Assembly (NCBI GenBank): GCA_947497905.1
Contig: CANMIH010000001.1
Span: 124,001 to 188,000, forward strand
From: an uncultured Pelagimonas sp.
GTDB lineage: Bacteria; Pseudomonadota; Alphaproteobacteria; Rhodobacterales; Rhodobacteraceae
Length of the DNA: 64,000 nt
Direction of reading: 5' to 3'
Positions within the stretch are counted from its first letter, which is position 1. Every line of letters starts with the position of its first letter. Below the pieces are notes generated by a model. That model ran no database searches. It was given only the letters and a program-made list of their open reading frames with translations, and had not been told where the DNA came from. Below, piece after piece: positions 42,392 to 51,235 of the stretch. Made by a program: the position numbers and the translations under genes.

Positions 42392-45025
42392 TTAAAAGGC
42401 AGGCTGAGTTGCGCGTGGACGCTGGATCATCATCAGGCCTGCCAACAGCAGCAAGGCCGGAATGAAGAACAGCTCTTTTGGCATGCGATCGTTTTCGATC
42501 TCAACCGTGGTGATCACCACCGGGCTGTCGCCGTAATAGTCGAACTCCTGACCGCTGACGGCCTGGATCAACTCGGTGCCACCAAAGGGTTCGTCCAGAA
42601 CAAGCTGGCCATCCTGTTCGATCAGGGTCAGCCCCTGTTCTTGCAGAGTGGCTGTGCCATCCCCGGCAACGGCCGGCAGAACGATGGTCACCGGACGCAC
42701 CTTGGCGGTGTCAAAATCCGGGCCTTCGACGGTCAGTCGGATGTCCTGACCTTCGGCGGCCCCATCCATCAGAGTGATGGCGGCGGCGCCTTTGGCACTG
42801 GTGTATTTGTCGCTTACCTGATCGAGGAAGAAGTCCGGACGGAACAGCATGAAGGCGATAAACAGCAGAGCCGCGCTTTCCCATTTTCGGGATTTGGCGA
42901 TGAAATACCCCTGAGTCGCTGCCGCAAAGAGCAGCATGGCGATCAGTGAGATAAAGAACACCAGAACCGCTTTGCCAAAGCCCACATCAATCAACAGCAG
43001 GTCGGTGTTGAAGATAAACAGGAACGGCAAAAGCGCGGTACGGATGTCATAGCCAAAGCCTTGCAGACCGGTTTTGATCGGATCCCCGCGCGAGATCGCT
43101 GCCGCCGCATAAGCGGCAAGCCCCACGGGTGGTGTGTCATCAGCGAGGATGCCGAAGTAGAACACAAACATATGGACTGCGATCAGGGGGACAATCAGTC
43201 CGGACTGTGCGCCAACAGAAACGATAACCGGGGCCATCAGCGAGGACACAACGATGTAGTTCGCCGTGGTCGGCAGGCCCATCCCTAGGATCAGGGACAG
43301 GATCGCCACCAGGATCAGCAGGATCATCAGATTGCCGCCTGAGAGCACTTCGATCACCTGACCGATGACCTGATGCGCGCCGGTGAGGCTAATGGTGCCA
43401 ACAATGACACCGGCAGCGCCGGTTGCGACACCAATACCGATCATATTGCGTGCGCCAAGGATCAGACCCTGAATGAAGTCATTCCAGCCATTGACCAATT
43501 CAGCCGCATGCCCTTCACCCCGGAACAGCGCCTTGAGCGGGCGGTGCGTCAGGGCGATGATGATCATAAAGACCGTGGCCCAAAAGGCGGACAACGCAGG
43601 CGACAGACGATCTAGATTTTCGGTGCGGACCATCAGGTTCCAGACCAGAATGAAGATCGGCAGCGCAAAGTAGAGACCACCGATAAGGGTGGGCGTCAGG
43701 CGCGGGGCCGCAGGAACGGGCGCATTGGGATCGTCCATTTCCAGATCGGGATAGCGGGCCGAAATCTTGACCAGCACAATATAGGCCACAGCCACCAATG
43801 CGACGGCAGCGTAGATGCTGTCTCCGAAGATCGGGTCAAGCACAGCGCGCAGGCCAATCATCAGGAAGGTACAGATGCCTAGGAAGATAAAGCCCGAGAG
43901 GAACAGGATCATGATCATCAGAACATTGATCTTGCGGCCTTCTTTCTTGAGCCCCTCAAGACCCATTTTCAGGCTTTCCAAATGCACAATATAGAGCAGC
44001 GCAATGTAGGAAATCACCGCCGGAAGAAAGGCGTGTTTGACCACATCAATGTAGGGGATGTTGACGTATTCCACCATCAGGAAGGCCGCAGCACCCATGA
44101 CGGGGGGTGTCAGCTGACCATTGGTCGACGAGGCCACTTCCACTGCGCCAGCCTTTTCAGCCGGGAAGCCGATACGCTTCATCAGCGGAATGGTGAAGGT
44201 GCCGGTGGTTACGGTGTTGGCAATCGAGCTGCCCGAGATCATCCCGGTCATCATCGACGAAAGAACCGAGGCTTTGGCCGGACCACCACGCAGGGCACCC
44301 AGAAGGGCAATCGCCACTTTGATGAACCAGTTGCCGCCGCCCGCACGATCAAGCAGGGCGCCAAACAGCACAAAGAGGAAGATCATGGTGGTCGAGACGC
44401 CCAGAGCGACGCCAAACACACCTTCGGTCTGCATCCAGTAGTGGCCAAGCGCTTTAGACAGCGAGGCGCCACCATAGTTGGTGATGTTGCGCGCCCATTC
44501 TGAATAGCCGCCAAAGAAGGCAAACAACACAAAACACGAGGCAATGATCACCAGCGGCAGACCAAGCGAACGGTACACGGAGATGAGCAACACGCTCATA
44601 CCGATGGCGGACATGGTGATGTCGGTTGTGCTCCACAGACCCGGACGATCTGCAATCTCGAAACGGAACACAACCAGATAGAGACAGGCGGAAACGCCGA
44701 GAATAATCAACACCCAGTCATAGGCCGGGATACGGTCTTTGGGGGCGGATTTGGTCAGCGGAAAGGCCAGCGTGGCCAGCATGATGGCAAAGGCCAGATG
44801 CACAAACCGCGCCTGAGCCACGATATTGGCAAAGATGTTCATGCCGGTGGCCTGTGCAACCATGCCGGGCACTTTGGAGGCGATATATAGTTGGAACAGG
44901 GACCAGACAATGCAGGTCCCGATTATCAGTTTTGCTTGCCAGGCAATGGACGGGTTGCGCGCGCCGGTATCGGCCTCGGCAACCATATCGTCCGCGGACT
45001 TCGCCGCGTGGCTTTGGTCACTCAT
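42392..45025 (-). CDS. TRAP transporter fused permease (DctQ-DctM, TAXI type)
   Basis: An 877-residue inner-membrane protein with many hydrophobic helices. A small DctQ-like part is fused to the large DctM-like channel (for example FLFVLFGALLDRAGGGNWFIKVA and GLPTTANYIVVSSLMAPVI). A C-terminal soluble stretch (about 760-850) precedes a final helix. It would drive sodium-coupled uptake with the TAXI binding protein upstream. ATG 45025 is preferred to a start 6 codons earlier because GGAAG lies upstream. It is in an operon with TAXI and usp. Confidence 0.93.
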   Translation of the reverse strand: MSDQSHAAKSADDMVAEADTGARNPSIAWQAKLIIGTCIVWSLFQLYIASKVPGMVAQATGMNIFANIVAQARFVHLAFAIMLATLAFPLTKSAPKDRIPAYDWVLIILGVSACLYLVVFRFEIADRPGLWSTTDITMSAIGMSVLLISVYRSLGLPLVIIASCFVLFAFFGGYSEWARNITNYGGASLSKALGHYWMQTEGVFGVALGVSTTMIFLFVLFGALLDRAGGGNWFIKVAIALLGALRGGPAKASVLSSMMTGMISGSSIANTVTTGTFTIPLMKRIGFPAEKAGAVEVASSTNGQLTPPVMGAAAFLMVEYVNIPYIDVVKHAFLPAVISYIALLYIVHLESLKMGLEGLKKEGRKINVLMIMILFLSGFIFLGICTFLMIGLRAVLDPIFGDSIYAAVALVAVAYIVLVKISARYPDLEMDDPNAPVPAAPRLTPTLIGGLYFALPIFILVWNLMVRTENLDRLSPALSAFWATVFMIIIALTHRPLKALFRGEGHAAELVNGWNDFIQGLILGARNMIGIGVATGAAGVIVGTISLTGAHQVIGQVIEVLSGGNLMILLILVAILSLILGMGLPTTANYIVVSSLMAPVIVSVGAQSGLIVPLIAVHMFVFYFGILADDTPPVGLAAYAAAAISRGDPIKTGLQGFGYDIRTALLPFLFIFNTDLLLIDVGFGKAVLVFFISLIAMLLFAAATQGYFIAKSRKWESAALLFIAFMLFRPDFFLDQVSDKYTSAKGAAAITLMDGAAEGQDIRLTVEGPDFDTAKVRPVTIVLPAVAGDGTATLQEQGLTLIEQDGQLVLDEPFGGTELIQAVSGQEFDYYGDSPVVITTVEIENDRMPKELFFIPALLLLAGLMMIQRPRATQPAF

Positions 45026-45141
45026 CTGTCTTCCCCATGTCACGTTAAACCCTCGGTCGCCGGGTCGACCGTTGGCCGGTCGTTAAAATAGGAGGCGATG
45101 TCTGCGAGGTGTTGGCCAGTCGTTGTGGCCCTCATGTCAGA

Positions 45142-45167
45142 AACGCCCGGGGCCAAGCCCGGGCGTT
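45142..45167. other. intercistronic hairpin between TAXI and TRAP permease
   Basis: AACGCCCGGG, a 6-base loop and CCCGGGCGTT form a perfect 10-bp stem in the 162-bp gap. On the minus strand it is followed by TCTGAC, a weak T tract. It may partly terminate or protect the 3' end so that the binding protein is made in excess of the permease. Confidence 0.7.
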
Positions 45168-45187
45168 CTGGTGTGTATCAGAGCGGA

Positions 45188-46147
45188 TTAGTCGGTCAGA
45201 CCCAGCTCTTTGTAGGCTTTGGCCGCACCGGGGTGCAGAGGAGCCGACAGACCGTCTTTGACCATCTGTGCCGGGTCAAGGTGCTTGAACGCCGGGTGCA
45301 GGTTGCGGAAGTCGTCGATGTTTTCCATGACCGACTTGGCCACAACGTAAACAACTTCGTCCGACACTTTGTCCGAGGTCACGAAGGTCGCGCCAACACC
45401 AAAGGTGGTGGTGTCTTCATCGTTGCCTGCGTACATGCCGCCCGGGATGGTGGCCACACGGTAGTAGGGGTTGTCTGCAACCAGAGTGTCGATCGCTTCG
45501 CCGGTCACGTCGATCAGTTTCACGTCACAGGTGGTGGTGGCTTCTTTGATCGCCGCCGCCGGATGACCGATGGTGTAGATCATCGCGTCGATGTTGCCGT
45601 CACACAGCTGCTTGGCCATTTCCGAGCCTTTGTACTCGGTCGCCAGAGCGAAGTCGTCCATGCCGATGCCGTGGGCTTCCATGACAACTTCCATGGTCGC
45701 GCGCTGACCCGAACCCGGGTTGCCAACGTTGACGCGTTTGCCTTTCAGGCCGTCAAAGCTTTCGATGCCGCTGTCGCCGCGCACCAGCAGGGTGAAGGGC
45801 TCGGGGTGTACCGAGAAGACCGCGCGCACGCCGGGGAACGGGTTTTCTTCGAATTTCGAAGTGCCGTTATAGGCGTGGTACTGCCAGTCGGACTGGGCCA
45901 CACCGAACTCAAGCTCGCCGGCTTTGATGGTGTTGATGTTGTACACCGAACCACCGGTCGATTCCACGGCACAGCGGATGCCGTGCTCTTTGCGCGACTT
46001 GTTCACCAGACGGCAGATCGCGCCACCGGTTGGGTAGTATACGCCGGTCACACCGCCGGTGCCGATCGAGACGAATTCCTGTGCGCTGGCAACACCGCCA
46101 ACGGTCATGCTCAGTGCGGCAACGGCACCAAATACAGCATGTTTCAT
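45188..46147 (-). CDS. TAXI-family TRAP substrate-binding protein
   Basis: A 319-residue periplasmic binding protein with a signal peptide (residues 1 to about 22, VGGVASAQE) and the TAXI-family N-terminus FVSIGTGGVTGVYYPTGGAICRLVN. ATG 46147 behind GGGAG is preferred to an earlier in-frame start. It delivers its ligand to the fused permease downstream. TAXI ligands are usually acidic amino acids or carboxylates. The aromatic-acid-type genes on both sides make an aromatic acid conceivable, but sequence does not decide. Confidence 0.92.
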   Translation of the reverse strand: MKHAVFGAVAALSMTVGGVASAQEFVSIGTGGVTGVYYPTGGAICRLVNKSRKEHGIRCAVESTGGSVYNINTIKAGELEFGVAQSDWQYHAYNGTSKFEENPFPGVRAVFSVHPEPFTLLVRGDSGIESFDGLKGKRVNVGNPGSGQRATMEVVMEAHGIGMDDFALATEYKGSEMAKQLCDGNIDAMIYTIGHPAAAIKEATTTCDVKLIDVTGEAIDTLVADNPYYRVATIPGGMYAGNDEDTTTFGVGATFVTSDKVSDEVVYVVAKSVMENIDDFRNLHPAFKHLDPAQMVKDGLSAPLHPGAAKAYKELGLTD

Positions 46148-46330
46148 ATGTTTGCTCCCTGAAGTCTTGTAACGACGAAAAAATAGAGTCGATGCCGCTA
46201 ATAGACAGGCAAATTGCAAAGGACGCAAGGCCAGCAGGGCTTGGCGCAGGGGCAACTTGTTGTTTCAGTGAGATAAGTCAGACAACTTTTGCGGCACGAG
46301 CGGTCAATCGCCTGTGTGACGTAAGGTCAC

Positions 46331-47617
46331 CTAGGCAGATTGAAGAGGCCTTCGTGCACTTGTGGGAATCGTTGGCGGTGCGCCGTTCAGGGCGCGGCAG
46401 TCAAACCCGGCAGCGGATCTATACTCGGCCAGAAAGCGTGTGCGTTCGTGTTTGGGCAGGAGAGTTTCGACGTCAACCTCGCGACCTGTGTTGTGGGCTT
46501 TGTATTGGTCGAGCAGGGCAAGCGGCCCTGAGGACCGCATCCGAAGCACAAGATCTGACACTGGAGCGCAGAGCCTGTCGTTATAGGCCGCCAGTGCGCG
46601 GGGCGTTGCCCCATGTTGCAGCATCATGGCACCCAGGGTGCGGGCATCAACGATGGCCTGCGTCGCGCCGTTTGATCCGGTTGGATACATCACATGCGCC
46701 GCATCCCCCAGGAGCGCGACCCGATCCTCGACCCAGTGTGGGGCAGGATTACGATCGATCAGAGGATTTTCATAGGCGGCAGAAGAGTGGCGCATCAGAT
46801 CAGGCAGGTCCAGCCAATCAAAACGGAAACTATCAAAGTGGTGGGCAAAGTCGTTGAGAACGGCAGGGCGGAACCAGCCAATGTTTTGCCAGTCACTGGT
46901 CGGGTCAATCTGGCGTTCCGCAATCCAGTTTAAGGTGACGAGCCCGGTTTCGCGGTCGGCGGGTGAAATGGGGTAGAGCATCAGACGTTGCTCTGAACTG
47001 CCAAGCGCCAGAAACGTATTGGCCCCTCGCGGCGGTTTGGCGCGGGCCGTGCCGCGCCACATCACAGAGCCGCCCCATTGGATCGGAGGTTGAGTGGGAT
47101 GCATTTGGGCCCGAATGCGGGAATGCATGCCATCGGCGCCAATCAACAGACTGCCGGTTTCCTCCACGGGCCCTTTTGCGGTGTCGATGAATGCGGTGAC
47201 CGAGCCGTCGGTGTTGTGACGATATCCGGTGACACGTTGGCCAAGGCGGACGGCACCGACACCCGCGCGGCTTTTCAAGGCTTGGTACAACACCATATGA
47301 AAGGCACCGCGATGCACGGCGTATTGGGGCCAGTTGTATCCGGCATCCAGCCCACGGGGTTCCGTATGAATTTCGGTTCCGTCTGAGGCCGCCAGTGTCC
47401 AGGTGTCGATCGGAATACCAGTTTGGTCCAACAACTTGGGGCCAATGTTGAGATCAAACAGTTCCCGCACCGCATTGGGTTGAAGCGTGATGCCCACCCC
47501 CATCGGCTTCATCTCGCGCACATGTTCCAACACTTTGAAAGGAATGCCGATTTGCTGAAGCGTGAGGGCGAGTGCCAATCCGCCAATGCCACCACCAGCA
47601 ATAAGAATAGGGAGCAT
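46331..47617 (-). CDS. PhzS-like FAD-dependent monooxygenase
   Basis: A 428-residue class A flavin hydroxylase: dinucleotide motif ILIAGGGIGGLALALTL, the DG motif LLIGADGMHSRIR, and the GD motif VALLGDAAHVMYPTGSNGATQAI. By eye it resembles PhzS more than salicylate or 3-hydroxybenzoate hydroxylases (PLGVGITLQP-like start, MWRGTA, and the HRG segment YAVHRGAFHM). It would hydroxylate an aromatic acid with NAD(P)H. It lies upstream of the TRAP genes on the same strand after a 183-bp gap. The substrate is unknown. Confidence 0.85.
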   Translation of the reverse strand: MLPILIAGGGIGGLALALTLQQIGIPFKVLEHVREMKPMGVGITLQPNAVRELFDLNIGPKLLDQTGIPIDTWTLAASDGTEIHTEPRGLDAGYNWPQYAVHRGAFHMVLYQALKSRAGVGAVRLGQRVTGYRHNTDGSVTAFIDTAKGPVEETGSLLIGADGMHSRIRAQMHPTQPPIQWGGSVMWRGTARAKPPRGANTFLALGSSEQRLMLYPISPADRETGLVTLNWIAERQIDPTSDWQNIGWFRPAVLNDFAHHFDSFRFDWLDLPDLMRHSSAAYENPLIDRNPAPHWVEDRVALLGDAAHVMYPTGSNGATQAIVDARTLGAMMLQHGATPRALAAYNDRLCAPVSDLVLRMRSSGPLALLDQYKAHNTGREVDVETLLPKHERTRFLAEYRSAAGFDCRALNGAPPTIPTSARRPLQSA

Positions 47618-47675
47618 ATGTGATCCTCTTTTTTTGGATCACTATCAATCGAGGTGGTGAAGATTTTGCAAGCGA

Positions 47676-47697
47676 AAGGCGGGAAAATCTCCCGCCC
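47676..47697 (-). terminator. terminator after the GlcD-like gene
   Basis: GGCGGGA and TCCCGCC form a 7-bp stem with a 5-base loop, followed on the minus strand by TTTCGC. It lies about 50 bases after the GlcD-like stop. Confidence 0.65.
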
Positions 47698-47743
47698 TTC
47701 ATAAAAAGGTTGAACTAAATTTGGCCGGGCTGGCGCGTGCGGC

Positions 47744-49117
47744 TCAATTTGACGGCAACAGTTTGCCCGGATTGAGGATTCCTTTGGGGTCCAGTGCCGT
47801 TTTCAGCGTGCGCATGACGGTCAGGGCCGACCCGTGCTCGGCCTGCATATAGGCCTGTTTGCCAAGGCCGATGCCATGTTCACCGCTGACCGTACCGCCG
47901 AGTTTGAGAGCGGTGTGGTTGAGCTGGGCCACAAAGCTTTTGGTCTGGGCTACATCTTCGGCATTGTCCGCGTCAAACCCAAGTGCGCAGTGATAATTTC
48001 CGTCGCCCGCATGGGCGACGATGGTGCAGGGCAGACCCATCTCCTTGGCACGGCTCTGTGCATCACTCACGGCTTCGGCCAATCGAGAAATCGGCACACA
48101 GACATCGGTCGACATCGTGCTTTTCCCGGGCATCAGGGCCTTGGTTGCAAAGAGCGCCCCGTGGCGCAGCGCCCAAAGCTTGCTGCGGTCCTCGGCGCGT
48201 TCAGCTTTGACCAGTCCGCCTGCGCCAAACTCCTCCGCGATGTCCTGAAACAGCTCGGCCTGTTCGGCAACAGCCGCAGGAGAGCCATGAAACTCTACAA
48301 AGAGATGGGGTTTCTCAGGAAGTCCGGCATTGGAATGCAGGTTAAAGCCGCGTGCCATCATTTCATCCACCAGCTCAATCCGCGCCATGGGCAGGCCCGA
48401 CTGAATGGTGAGGATCACGCAGTTGACCGCATCGTCGATGCTGTCGAAATTGCAGGTCGCGGTCGAGATGGCCTCGGGTTGACCATGCAGTTTCAGGGTG
48501 ATTTCGGTGATAATGGCAAGGGTGCCTTCCGAGCCCACCAACAGATGGGTGAGGTCATATCCGGTAGAGCTTTTGCGCGCACGGGTGCCGGTGCGGATCA
48601 CGGTGCCGTCGGCCATAACCGCTTCTAACGCCAGAACATTGTCACGCATGGTGCCATAGCGCACGGCGGTGGTGCCCGAGGCGCGCGTGGCGGTCATGCC
48701 ACCAATTGAGGCATCGGCGCCGGGATCCAAGGGAAAGAACAAACCCGTGGCGCGAAGTTCTTCATTCAAAGCGACGCGGGTCAGGCCGGGTTGGACAACC
48801 ACATTCAGATCTTCTGCGTTGACCTCAAGCACCCGGTTCATGCGGTTCATATCAAGACTGATGCCGCCTTGGGCTGTCAGGTGCTGACCCTCCAGAGAAC
48901 TGGCCGCGCCAAAGGCCACCACAGGACAGTCTTCTTCATGGCAGATGCGCAGGATATCCGACACCTCTTGGGTATTCTCCGGGTAGGCCACTGCGTCGGG
49001 GAGGGGGGCTTTGTGATAGCTTTCTGATTGGGCGTGCTGTTTGCGGTCGGCTGCCGAAGTGACAAGCCGGTCGCCCAGAAGCGTCTCAAGTCGGTGGATG
49101 GCGGTGTCGTGGGTCAT
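47744..49117 (-). CDS. GlcD-like FAD-binding oxidoreductase (D-lactate/2-hydroxyacid dehydrogenase type)
   Basis: A 457-residue PCMH-type FAD protein of the D-lactate dehydrogenase (cytochrome)/GlcD family. The N-terminal FAD domain has VAFGAASSLEGQHL and DPGADASIGGMTATRASGT. The C-terminal domain ends with the metal/substrate segments AHAGDGNYHCALGF and SGEHGIGLGKQ. ATG 49117 is chosen at the domain start; 41 further in-frame codons upstream would include the operator palindrome. It is divergent from the sugar-acid-type dehydratase operon and probably oxidises a 2-hydroxy acid made or used in that pathway. Confidence 0.88.
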   Translation of the reverse strand: MTHDTAIHRLETLLGDRLVTSAADRKQHAQSESYHKAPLPDAVAYPENTQEVSDILRICHEEDCPVVAFGAASSLEGQHLTAQGGISLDMNRMNRVLEVNAEDLNVVVQPGLTRVALNEELRATGLFFPLDPGADASIGGMTATRASGTTAVRYGTMRDNVLALEAVMADGTVIRTGTRARKSSTGYDLTHLLVGSEGTLAIITEITLKLHGQPEAISTATCNFDSIDDAVNCVILTIQSGLPMARIELVDEMMARGFNLHSNAGLPEKPHLFVEFHGSPAAVAEQAELFQDIAEEFGAGGLVKAERAEDRSKLWALRHGALFATKALMPGKSTMSTDVCVPISRLAEAVSDAQSRAKEMGLPCTIVAHAGDGNYHCALGFDADNAEDVAQTKSFVAQLNHTALKLGGTVSGEHGIGLGKQAYMQAEHGSALTVMRTLKTALDPKGILNPGKLLPSN

Positions 49118-49166
49118 CTGTGCTGTCCAGTTGGGGCCGCTGAGATGCGGCCCTATCGTCTTTCGA

Positions 49167-49184
49167 GAAATGGTATACCATTTC
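49167..49184. promoter_or_regulatory. GntR-type operator 1 (perfect palindrome)
   Basis: GAAATGGTATACCATTTC is a perfect 18-bp palindrome 50 bp upstream of the GlcD-like gene. The TGGTATACCA core suits FadR/FCD-type GntR repressors, one of which is encoded at 51973-52611 in the divergent operon. Confidence 0.75.
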
Positions 49185-49276
49185 GAGAGGTTAACGGAAG
49201 ACACTCTGGCGGTATCAGGAGAGATTGAGGGTGAATCCACTTATTTCCTGAGGAAAATAGGAAAAGAGAGTTCTTG

Positions 49277-49294
49277 ATTTTGGTATGCCATTTC
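49277..49294. promoter_or_regulatory. GntR-type operator 2
   Basis: ATTTTGGTATGCCATTTC repeats most of operator 1 with an imperfect left half and one core change. It lies 66 bp upstream of the IlvD/Edd-type dehydratase, so each divergent promoter has its own site. Confidence 0.65.
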
Positions 49295-49359
49295 GCAATG
49301 TTGTCGCTAACACGAGCTTGAGCGCGGCGAATCGCGCTTTGCCAGAGCAGGAGACAGCC

Positions 49360-51141
49360 ATGGCTGATACACGCGCGCATCGACGGTTCCGTTCACAGGA
49401 ATGGTTCGACAACCCCAACAACCCGGGCATGACCGCGCTTTATCTGGAGCGGTATCAGAATGAGGCCTATACCCGGGAAGAGTTGCAGTCGGAAAAGCCG
49501 ATCATTGGCATTGCACAAACCGGCAGCGACCTTGCGCCTTGCAACAAGATCCATGTGTTCTTGATGGACCGGATCAAGGCGGGCATCCGGGCGGCTGGCG
49601 GGATTCCGATGGAGTTCCCGGTGCATCCGATTCAGGAGACAGGCAAGCGCCCAACTGCGGCGCTTGACCGTAATCTTGCCTATCTAAGTCTCGTCGAAGT
49701 GCTGCACGGTTATCCCATCGACGGCGTTGTGCTGACCACGGGCTGTGACAAGACCACACCTGCGATGTTGATGGGCGCGGCGACTGTGGATCTGCCGGCG
49801 ATCGCGTTGAACGGCGGTCCGATGCTCGATGGGTGGTGGCAGGGCAAACGCGCGGGCTCGGGCACCATCATCTGGGAAAGCCGCCGGCTGCTGGCCGAAG
49901 GCAAGATTGACTATGAAGAATTCATGGAACGCGCCTGTTCATCGGCGCCCTCGTTGGGCCATTGCAACACCATGGGCACGGCGAGCACCATGAACGCCAT
50001 GGCAGAGGCGCTGGGCATGTCGTTGACAGGCAACAGCGCCATTCCGGCGCCGTTTCGTGAGCGGATGGCGATGGCCTATGAAACCGGCAAGCGCATTGTC
50101 GAGATGACCTATGATGATCTCAAACCCTCGGATATTCTGACCCGCGAAGCCTTTGAAAACGCGATTGTGGTGAATGCTGCTATCGGGGGCAGCACCAACG
50201 CTCCGCCGCATCTGCAGGCCGTGGCACGCCATGCGGGTGTCGATCTGCATGTTACGGATTGGGAGAAGATTGGCTTTGACGTGCCTCTGCTGGTCAATAT
50301 GCAGCCGGCGGGTGAATATCTAGGTGAGAGCTTTTTCCGCGCGGGTGGTGTGCCTGCGGTGATGCAAGAGCTGCGCAAAGCTGGTCGCATCCATGAGGGT
50401 GCGATGACTGCGACGGGCAAAGGGATGGGCGAAAACCTGACCGGGTTAGACAGTGTCGATCATGATGTGATCCGTCCTTATGATCAGCCCCTGCGCGAGA
50501 ATTCCGGCTTCAAAGTGCTCTCGGGCAATCTGTTCGACAGTGCGCTGATGAAAACCAGTGTAATCTCAGAGGATTTCCAACAACGCTTTTTATCCGAGCC
50601 GGGCAATGAAGGTGTATTTGAAGCCCGCGCCATCGTGTTTGAAGGACCTGAGGACTATCATGAACGGCTGAATGATCCAGAGCTTGGGATTGATGAGCAC
50701 TGTATGCTGTTTATCCGCAATGTGGGCTGTGTGGGGTATCCCGGCTCAGCCGAAGTGGTGAACATGCAGCCACCAGATGCCCTGATCAAAGCGGGAATCA
50801 ACCATCTGCCTACGGTGGGCGATGGCCGTCAGTCGGGCACCTCGGAAAGCCCGTCGATCCTGAATGCCTCGCCTGAAAGCGTGGTGGGCGGTGGTCTGGC
50901 CTACTTGCAAACCGGTGATCCAGTGCGATTGGATCTGAACAACTCGAAACTGGAAGCAACCGTTCCAGCCGAGGAGTGGCAGGCGCGGATTGCGGCCTGG
51001 GAAGCTCCTGAGATTGTCAATCAAACGCCGTGGGAAGAGATCTATCGCACCCATGTTGGGCAGCTGGCCGACGGTGGGTGTTTGGAGCTGGCGACAGCCT
51101 ATCAGAAGATCGGTCGCAACCTTCCGCGCGACAACCACTGA
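49360..51141 (+). CDS. IlvD/Edd-family sugar-acid dehydratase
   Basis: A 593-residue Fe-S dehydratase. Cluster and metal Cys are in TGCDKTTPAMLMGA, CSSAPSLGHCNTMGTASTMN and NVGCVGYPGS. The GHCNTMGTA form is that of arabinonate/xylonate-type dehydratases rather than housekeeping IlvD. It would convert an aldonic acid to a 2-keto-3-deoxy acid. ATG 49360 with CAGGAG upstream is preferred to an earlier in-frame start lying inside the operator. It is the first gene of an operon with an SDR and GntR. Confidence 0.88.
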   Translation: MADTRAHRRFRSQEWFDNPNNPGMTALYLERYQNEAYTREELQSEKPIIGIAQTGSDLAPCNKIHVFLMDRIKAGIRAAGGIPMEFPVHPIQETGKRPTAALDRNLAYLSLVEVLHGYPIDGVVLTTGCDKTTPAMLMGAATVDLPAIALNGGPMLDGWWQGKRAGSGTIIWESRRLLAEGKIDYEEFMERACSSAPSLGHCNTMGTASTMNAMAEALGMSLTGNSAIPAPFRERMAMAYETGKRIVEMTYDDLKPSDILTREAFENAIVVNAAIGGSTNAPPHLQAVARHAGVDLHVTDWEKIGFDVPLLVNMQPAGEYLGESFFRAGGVPAVMQELRKAGRIHEGAMTATGKGMGENLTGLDSVDHDVIRPYDQPLRENSGFKVLSGNLFDSALMKTSVISEDFQQRFLSEPGNEGVFEARAIVFEGPEDYHERLNDPELGIDEHCMLFIRNVGCVGYPGSAEVVNMQPPDALIKAGINHLPTVGDGRQSGTSESPSILNASPESVVGGGLAYLQTGDPVRLDLNNSKLEATVPAEEWQARIAAWEAPEIVNQTPWEEIYRTHVGQLADGGCLELATAYQKIGRNLPRDNH

Positions 51142-51164
51142 TTATCGCGAAAAAAATGGGTGAT

Positions 51165-51193
51165 GGGGGCGCTGCCCCCGTCGCCAAGGCGAC
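51165..51193. repeat. double hairpin heading intergenic repeat copy 3
   Basis: GGGGGC-GCT-GCCCCC (51165-51179) followed at once by GTCGCC-AA-GGCGAC (51180-51193). Both stems are perfect. They precede the GGAGTATT block and may end part of the dehydratase transcript. Confidence 0.7.
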
Positions 51194-51194
51194 T

Positions 51195-51224
51195 CCCCCG
51201 GAGTATTGAACCAAAAGAAGAAGC
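51195..51224 (+). repeat. intergenic repeat GGAGTATT..AAAAGAAGAAGC, copy 3
   Basis: CCCCCGGAGTATTG followed by AAAAGAAGAAGC, closely matching 3266-3293. GGGAGGG after it forms the ribosome site of the SDR gene, so the repeat forms the leader of that cistron. Confidence 0.65.
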
Positions 51225-51235
51225 GGGAGGGTGAT

